DNA of 64,000 nt from Amycolatopsis viridis (GTDB lineage: Bacteria; Actinomycetota; Actinomycetes; Mycobacteriales; Pseudonocardiaceae). Positions 60,518 to 64,000 of the stretch are shown one piece after another. The notes under the pieces were generated by a model. The model was not told the origin of the DNA. It was given only the letters and a program-made list of their open reading frames with translations, and did not search any database. The DNA is taken from assembly GCF_011758765.1 (NCBI RefSeq), contig NZ_JAANOU010000001.1, forward strand, positions 2,480,001 to 2,544,000, read 5' to 3'. The position numbers and the translations under genes were made by a program. Each line of letters starts with the position of its first letter. The first letter of the stretch is position 1.

Positions 60518-62134
60518 TCACTGAGCCTCCTGTACCGCACGCATGAGCTGGGCCAGGCCCGCGGCCCGGTCGGTCAGGTGCAGCCGCAGCACCGGGCGGC
60601 CGTGTTCGGTCAGCACCTGGCCGTCACCGAGCGCCTGCGCGTGCTGCAACTGGCCCAGTGTGTAGGGCCGGTCCGGCACGTCCAGGTCGTTCTCGCTGGC
60701 CCCCGTGATCTGCAGGAAGATGCCGTTCTGGTGGCCGCCCTTGTGGTACTGGCCGGTCGAGTGCAGGAACCGCGGCCCCCACCCGAAGGTGGTCTGCAGC
60801 CCGGTCCGCTTCGCCAGCTCCGGCCGCAGCAGCGCGGCCGAGGCGTCGTCGAGCCGGTCCAGGTAGGCCTGCACCGCGAGGTAGCCGCCCTCGGGCGCGG
60901 TCGCCAGGAACTCCCGCAGCACATCCGGCAGCGTGCCGTCGCCGGAGACCCCGGCGGGCGCGAAGATCTCCACCGCGTCGTCGGTCGCGCTCGGCGTCTC
61001 GCCGCCGGAGAGCTTCGACGGGTCGTCCAGCAGCGCCCGCGCGGCCTTCTTCGCGGCCTCCACGTCCGGCTGGTCGAACGGGTTGATCTTCAGCAGGCGC
61101 CCGGCGATCGCCGTGGCGAACTCCCACAGCAGGAACTGCGCGCCCAGGGAGCCGGTGGTGGACACCGCGGCGTTGCCGGTGTCGGGGCCGATCGCCACCG
61201 GCGTCGCGTCGGCCTTGGCATCGGCGAAACCGGGTGCGGCCGGGCCGTCCACGGCCACCGGCAGCAGTCCGGTGCCGAGCTTGCCGGTGGACTCGGCGAT
61301 CAGCTGCTCCGCCCAGTCGGCGAAGCCGGTGATGCCCGAGCCGGTGTCGGCCAGCACGACCTTCTCCGCGCCGGCGTTGTGCGCGGCACCCCACGCGGCG
61401 GCCAGCTGGAGGGCCGGGTTGTCGGGGCTGTCGGAACCGAGCACCTGCGCGGCGGCCGCGGCCTGGTCGAGCAGCCGGGCGATGTCCGCCCCGGCCAGCC
61501 CGGCGGGCACCAGCCCGAACGCGGTGAGCGCCGAGTAGCGGCCGCCCACGTGCGGGTCGGCGAGGAACACCTTGCGGTACCCCTCCTTCTCGGCCAGCTC
61601 CGCCAGCGGCGAGCCCGGGTCGGTGACCACGACGATCCGGCGCGCGGCGTCGATCCCGTTCTCGGCGAACGCCTTCGCGAAGATCCGGCGGTGGCTGTCG
61701 GTTTCCACCGTGCCGCCGGACTTCGACGAAACCACCAGCACCGTGCGCTGGAGGTCGCCGGCGAGCGCGTCGGCGACCTGGCCCGGGTCGGTGGTGTCCA
61801 GCACCGTCAGCGCCACGTGCTCGGTCGCCGCGATGACCTCCGGGGCGAGCGAGGAACCGCCCATCCCGGCGAGGACGATCCGGTCCACGCCCTCGCTGCG
61901 CAGCTCCTCGCGCAGCGCCTCGATCTCACCGATCAGCGGCCGCGACGACTTGTGCAGCGTGGTCCAGGACAGCCGGATCGACGCCTCGGACTCGGCGTCG
62001 GGACCCCACAGCGTGGGGTCCTGGGCCGCGACCTTGCTGGCGACCTGGTCGGCGACGAGCTGGTCGACCAGGGGAGCGGCCTGCGCGGCCAGCTCCCCGT
62101 CGCTGATCGTGACCGTCAGTCGTTCCCCCACCAC
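60518..62134 (-). CDS. pgi: Glucose-6-phosphate isomerase
   Basis: Interconverts glucose- and fructose-6-phosphate. The 538 residues have two SIS-type sugar-isomerase domains: VLAGMGGSSLAPEVI and VVSSKSGGTVETDS in the first, FLLWEFATAIAGRLLKINPFDQPDVE in the second. GTG 62134 or the next codon GTG 62131 starts it, 3 bp after the tal stop. Its place between tal and zwf links glycolysis to the pentose phosphate genes. Confidence 0.93.
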   Translation of the reverse strand: MVGERLTVTISDGELAAQAAPLVDQLVADQVASKVAAQDPTLWGPDAESEASIRLSWTTLHKSSRPLIGEIEALREELRSEGVDRIVLAGMGGSSLAPEVIAATEHVALTVLDTTDPGQVADALAGDLQRTVLVVSSKSGGTVETDSHRRIFAKAFAENGIDAARRIVVVTDPGSPLAELAEKEGYRKVFLADPHVGGRYSALTAFGLVPAGLAGADIARLLDQAAAAAQVLGSDSPDNPALQLAAAWGAAHNAGAEKVVLADTGSGITGFADWAEQLIAESTGKLGTGLLPVAVDGPAAPGFADAKADATPVAIGPDTGNAAVSTTGSLGAQFLLWEFATAIAGRLLKINPFDQPDVEAAKKAARALLDDPSKLSGGETPSATDDAVEIFAPAGVSGDGTLPDVLREFLATAPEGGYLAVQAYLDRLDDASAALLRPELAKRTGLQTTFGWGPRFLHSTGQYHKGGHQNGIFLQITGASENDLDVPDRPYTLGQLQHAQALGDGQVLTEHGRPVLRLHLTDRAAGLAQLMRAVQEAQ

Positions 62135-62137
62135 GGG

Positions 62138-63247
62138 TCAGCCCTTCGCCTTCTCGAGCTGGCCGGTGACCGTCTCGAGCAGCTCGGCCCAGGACTTGTC
62201 GAACTTGTCGACGCCCTCGTTCTCCAGGGTCAGGAAGACGTCGGTGATGTCGATGCCCACCGCGGCGAGCTTGTCGAACACCTCCTGCGCCTGCGCGCCG
62301 GTCCCGGTGACCTTGTCGCCCTCGATCCGCGCGTGGTCGGCGACGGCGTCCAGCGTCTTCTCCGGCATGGTGTTGACCGTGCCGGCGACCACCAGCTGGT
62401 CGACGTAGCGGGTGTCGGAGTAGGACGGGTCCTTCACCCCGGTGGAGGCCCACAACGGCCGCTGCGGCCGGGCGCCCGCCGCGGCCAGCGCCTGCCAGCG
62501 GTCGGTGGCGAACAGCTCCTCGTAGGCGGCGAAGGCCAGCCGGGCGTTGGCGATGGCGGCCTCGCCGCGCAGCGCCTTGGCCTCGTCGGTGCCGATCGCG
62601 TCCAGCCGCTTGTCCACCTCGGTGTCCACCCGGGACACGAAGAACGACGCGACCGACTCGATGGTGGCGAGGTCGTGGCCGTTGGCCTTGGCCTGCTCCA
62701 GGCCGGCGAAGAAGGCCTCGATCACCTTGCGGTACCGCTCCACGGAGAAGATCAGCGTGACGTTGACGCTGATGCCCTCGGCGAGCGTCTTGGTGATCGC
62801 CGGCAGGCCCTCCTCGGTCGCCGGGATCTTGACGAAGATGTTCGGCCGGTCGACCGTCTTCCACAGGTCCTGCGCCTCGGCGGCCGTCTTGTCCGCGTCA
62901 CGCGCCAGGCGCGGGTCGACCTCGATCGACACGCGGCCGTCCACACCGTTCGTGCGGGTGTAGATGTCGCGGAACAGGTCCGCGGCGTTGCGCACGTCGG
63001 TGGTGGTCAGCTCGCGGACGACGGCGTGCACGTCGGCGCCGCGGGCGGCGAGCTCGCGGACCTGCTCGTCGTAGGACTCGCCCCGGGACAGGGCGTTGGC
63101 GAAGATCGTCGGGTTCGTGGTCACGCCGACGACGTGCCGGTCGCGGATGAGGCCGGCCAGGTTGCCGGAGTTCAGCCGCTCACGGGACAGGTCGTCGAGC
63201 CAGATGGACACGCCGGCCTGGGACAGTTGAGCAAGGTTGTCGCTCAT
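62138..63247 (-). CDS. tal: Transaldolase
   Basis: Transfers a dihydroxyacetone unit between sugar phosphates. The 369-residue long actinobacterial type has [33 protein letters not shown], and the Schiff-base lysine in [20 protein letters not shown] 63247 is 21 bp downstream of the tkt stop, with AAGGGG (63256-63261 on the plus strand complement) near the start. Confidence 0.97.
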   Translation of the reverse strand: MSDNLAQLSQAGVSIWLDDLSRERLNSGNLAGLIRDRHVVGVTTNPTIFANALSRGESYDEQVRELAARGADVHAVVRELTTTDVRNAADLFRDIYTRTNGVDGRVSIEVDPRLARDADKTAAEAQDLWKTVDRPNIFVKIPATEEGLPAITKTLAEGISVNVTLIFSVERYRKVIEAFFAGLEQAKANGHDLATIESVASFFVSRVDTEVDKRLDAIGTDEAKALRGEAAIANARLAFAAYEELFATDRWQALAAAGARPQRPLWASTGVKDPSYSDTRYVDQLVVAGTVNTMPEKTLDAVADHARIEGDKVTGTGAQAQEVFDKLAAVGIDITDVFLTLENEGVDKFDKSWAELLETVTGQLEKAKG

Positions 63248-63268
63248 GACTTCATCCCCTTCGGATGA

Positions 63269-64000
63269 TCAGGAATTCTTGGTCTTGGCGAGCGAGCGCC
63301 GCGCGGCGTCGACCACGGCGTCGGCGGTGAACCCGAACTCGCGGAACAGGGTCTGGTAGTCGGCCGAGGCCCCGAAGTGCTCGATCGAGACGATCTCACC
63401 GGCGTCGCCGACCCAGCGGTACCACGGCTGCGCGATGCCGGCCTCGACCGACACGCGGGCCTTCACCCCGCTGGGCAGGACCGACTCGCGGTAGGACTCG
63501 TCCTGCGCCTCGAACCACTCCACGCACGGCACCGACACGACCCGGGTGGGCACGCCCTCGGCCTCCAGCGTCTTGCGCGCCTCGACCGCCAGCTGGACCT
63601 CCGACCCGGTGGCCATCAGCACGACCTCCGGGGTGCCGGAGGAGGCGTCGGCGAGCACGTAGGCGCCCTTGGCGACGGCCTCGGCCGAGCTGCCCTCCAG
63701 CACCGGCACGTTCTGGCGGGTCAGCGCCAGGCCGGACGGGTGGCGCTTGTCCTCCAGCGCGGCCTTCCAGGCACCGGCCGTCTCGTTCGCGTCGGCCGGC
63801 CGGACCACGTTCAGGCCCGGGATGGCGCGCAGCGCGGCCAGGTGCTCGATCGGCTGGTGCGTCGGGCCGTCCTCGCCGAGGCCGATCGAGTCGTGCGTCC
63901 ACACGTAGATGACCGGCGCGTGCATCAGCGCGGCCAGCCGCACCGGCGGGCGCATGTAGTCGCTGAACACCAGGAAGGTGGCGCCGTAGGGGCGGGTGCC
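63269..64000 (-). CDS. tkt: Transketolase, 5' part outside window
   Basis: Transfers two-carbon units with thiamine diphosphate. Only the C-terminal 243 residues are present; the gene runs off the right edge. The pyrimidine-binding domain is visible ([39 protein letters not shown], then the substrate-binding [16 protein letters not shown]). The C-terminal domain ends [16 protein letters not shown]. It heads the tkt-tal-pgi-zwf-opcA-pgl set. Confidence 0.97.
   Translation of the reverse strand, partial: GTRPYGATFLVFSDYMRPPVRLAALMHAPVIYVWTHDSIGLGEDGPTHQPIEHLAALRAIPGLNVVRPADANETAGAWKAALEDKRHPSGLALTRQNVPVLEGSSAEAVAKGAYVLADASSGTPEVVLMATGSEVQLAVEARKTLEAEGVPTRVVSVPCVEWFEAQDESYRESVLPSGVKARVSVEAGIAQPWYRWVGDAGEIVSIEHFGASADYQTLFREFGFTADAVVDAARRSLAKTKNS

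Overview
The window is a high-GC (about 70% or more by eye) actinobacterial chromosome segment. The combination of mihF, bldD, rbpA, whiA, opcA, a B-4DMT-type membrane protein beside pepQ-efp, frequent GTG starts, 4-base start/stop overlaps and probable leaderless promoters points to Pseudonocardiaceae, most likely something close to Amycolatopsis. That genus call is inference from gene content and order. No tRNA, rRNA, insertion sequence, prophage or CRISPR array was seen.

Layout. 1-2229: end of the shikimate genes (aroB, aroQ) with an overlapping GNAT-VOC fusion. 2274-7053: a secreted beta-propeller lipoprotein, a B-4DMT-like membrane protein, pepQ, efp, nusB and divergent bldD. 7207-15906: the pyrimidine operon pyrR-pyrB-pyrC-(membrane protein)-carA-carB-pyrF, with a recognisable PyrR-binding loop just before pyrR. 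16025-19766: mihF-gmk-rpoZ-coaBC-metK. 19980-30789: a helicase-dead priA, secreted ggt, fmt-rsmB-flavoprotein-rpe and the riboflavin genes ribE-ribBA-ribH (no ribD). 30998-36670: xth divergent from uvrC-rapZ-yvcK-whiA. 36823-40401: a serine hydrolase divergent from a response regulator, histidine kinase and GerMN lipoprotein operon. 40416-51805: accessory genes, including a three-gene SMC/kleisin-like system. 51955-55669: gap-pgk-tpiA-secG-rbpA. 55777-64000, minus strand: an orphan NarL-type histidine kinase, then tkt-tal-pgi-zwf-opcA-pgl (pentose phosphate pathway).

The most notable content is the three-gene operon at 41701-48503: a kleisin-like protein, a small winged-helix-like protein and a 1482-residue SMC-like ATPase with a central hinge-like domain. 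It resembles MukBEF/MksBEF/Wadjet in layout. It has no JetD/MksG nuclease beside it, its P-loop departs from the usual form, and Asn stands where the Walker B catalytic Glu is expected. It has its own promoter overlapping the stop of a MarR gene.

Two intergenic arrays of strict 21-bp units (23917-24137 and 30798-30971) contain the same motif in both orientations, in opposite order at the two loci. A 17-bp inverted repeat with a 51-nt loop lies between metK and priA. Several gene pairs are bridged by very short ORFs that overlap both neighbours, a possible termination-reinitiation relay. Regulatory sites that can be read directly include BldD-box-like dyads before bldD, the PyrR loop, several strong terminators and a series of TANNNT boxes 5-8 nt before start codons.
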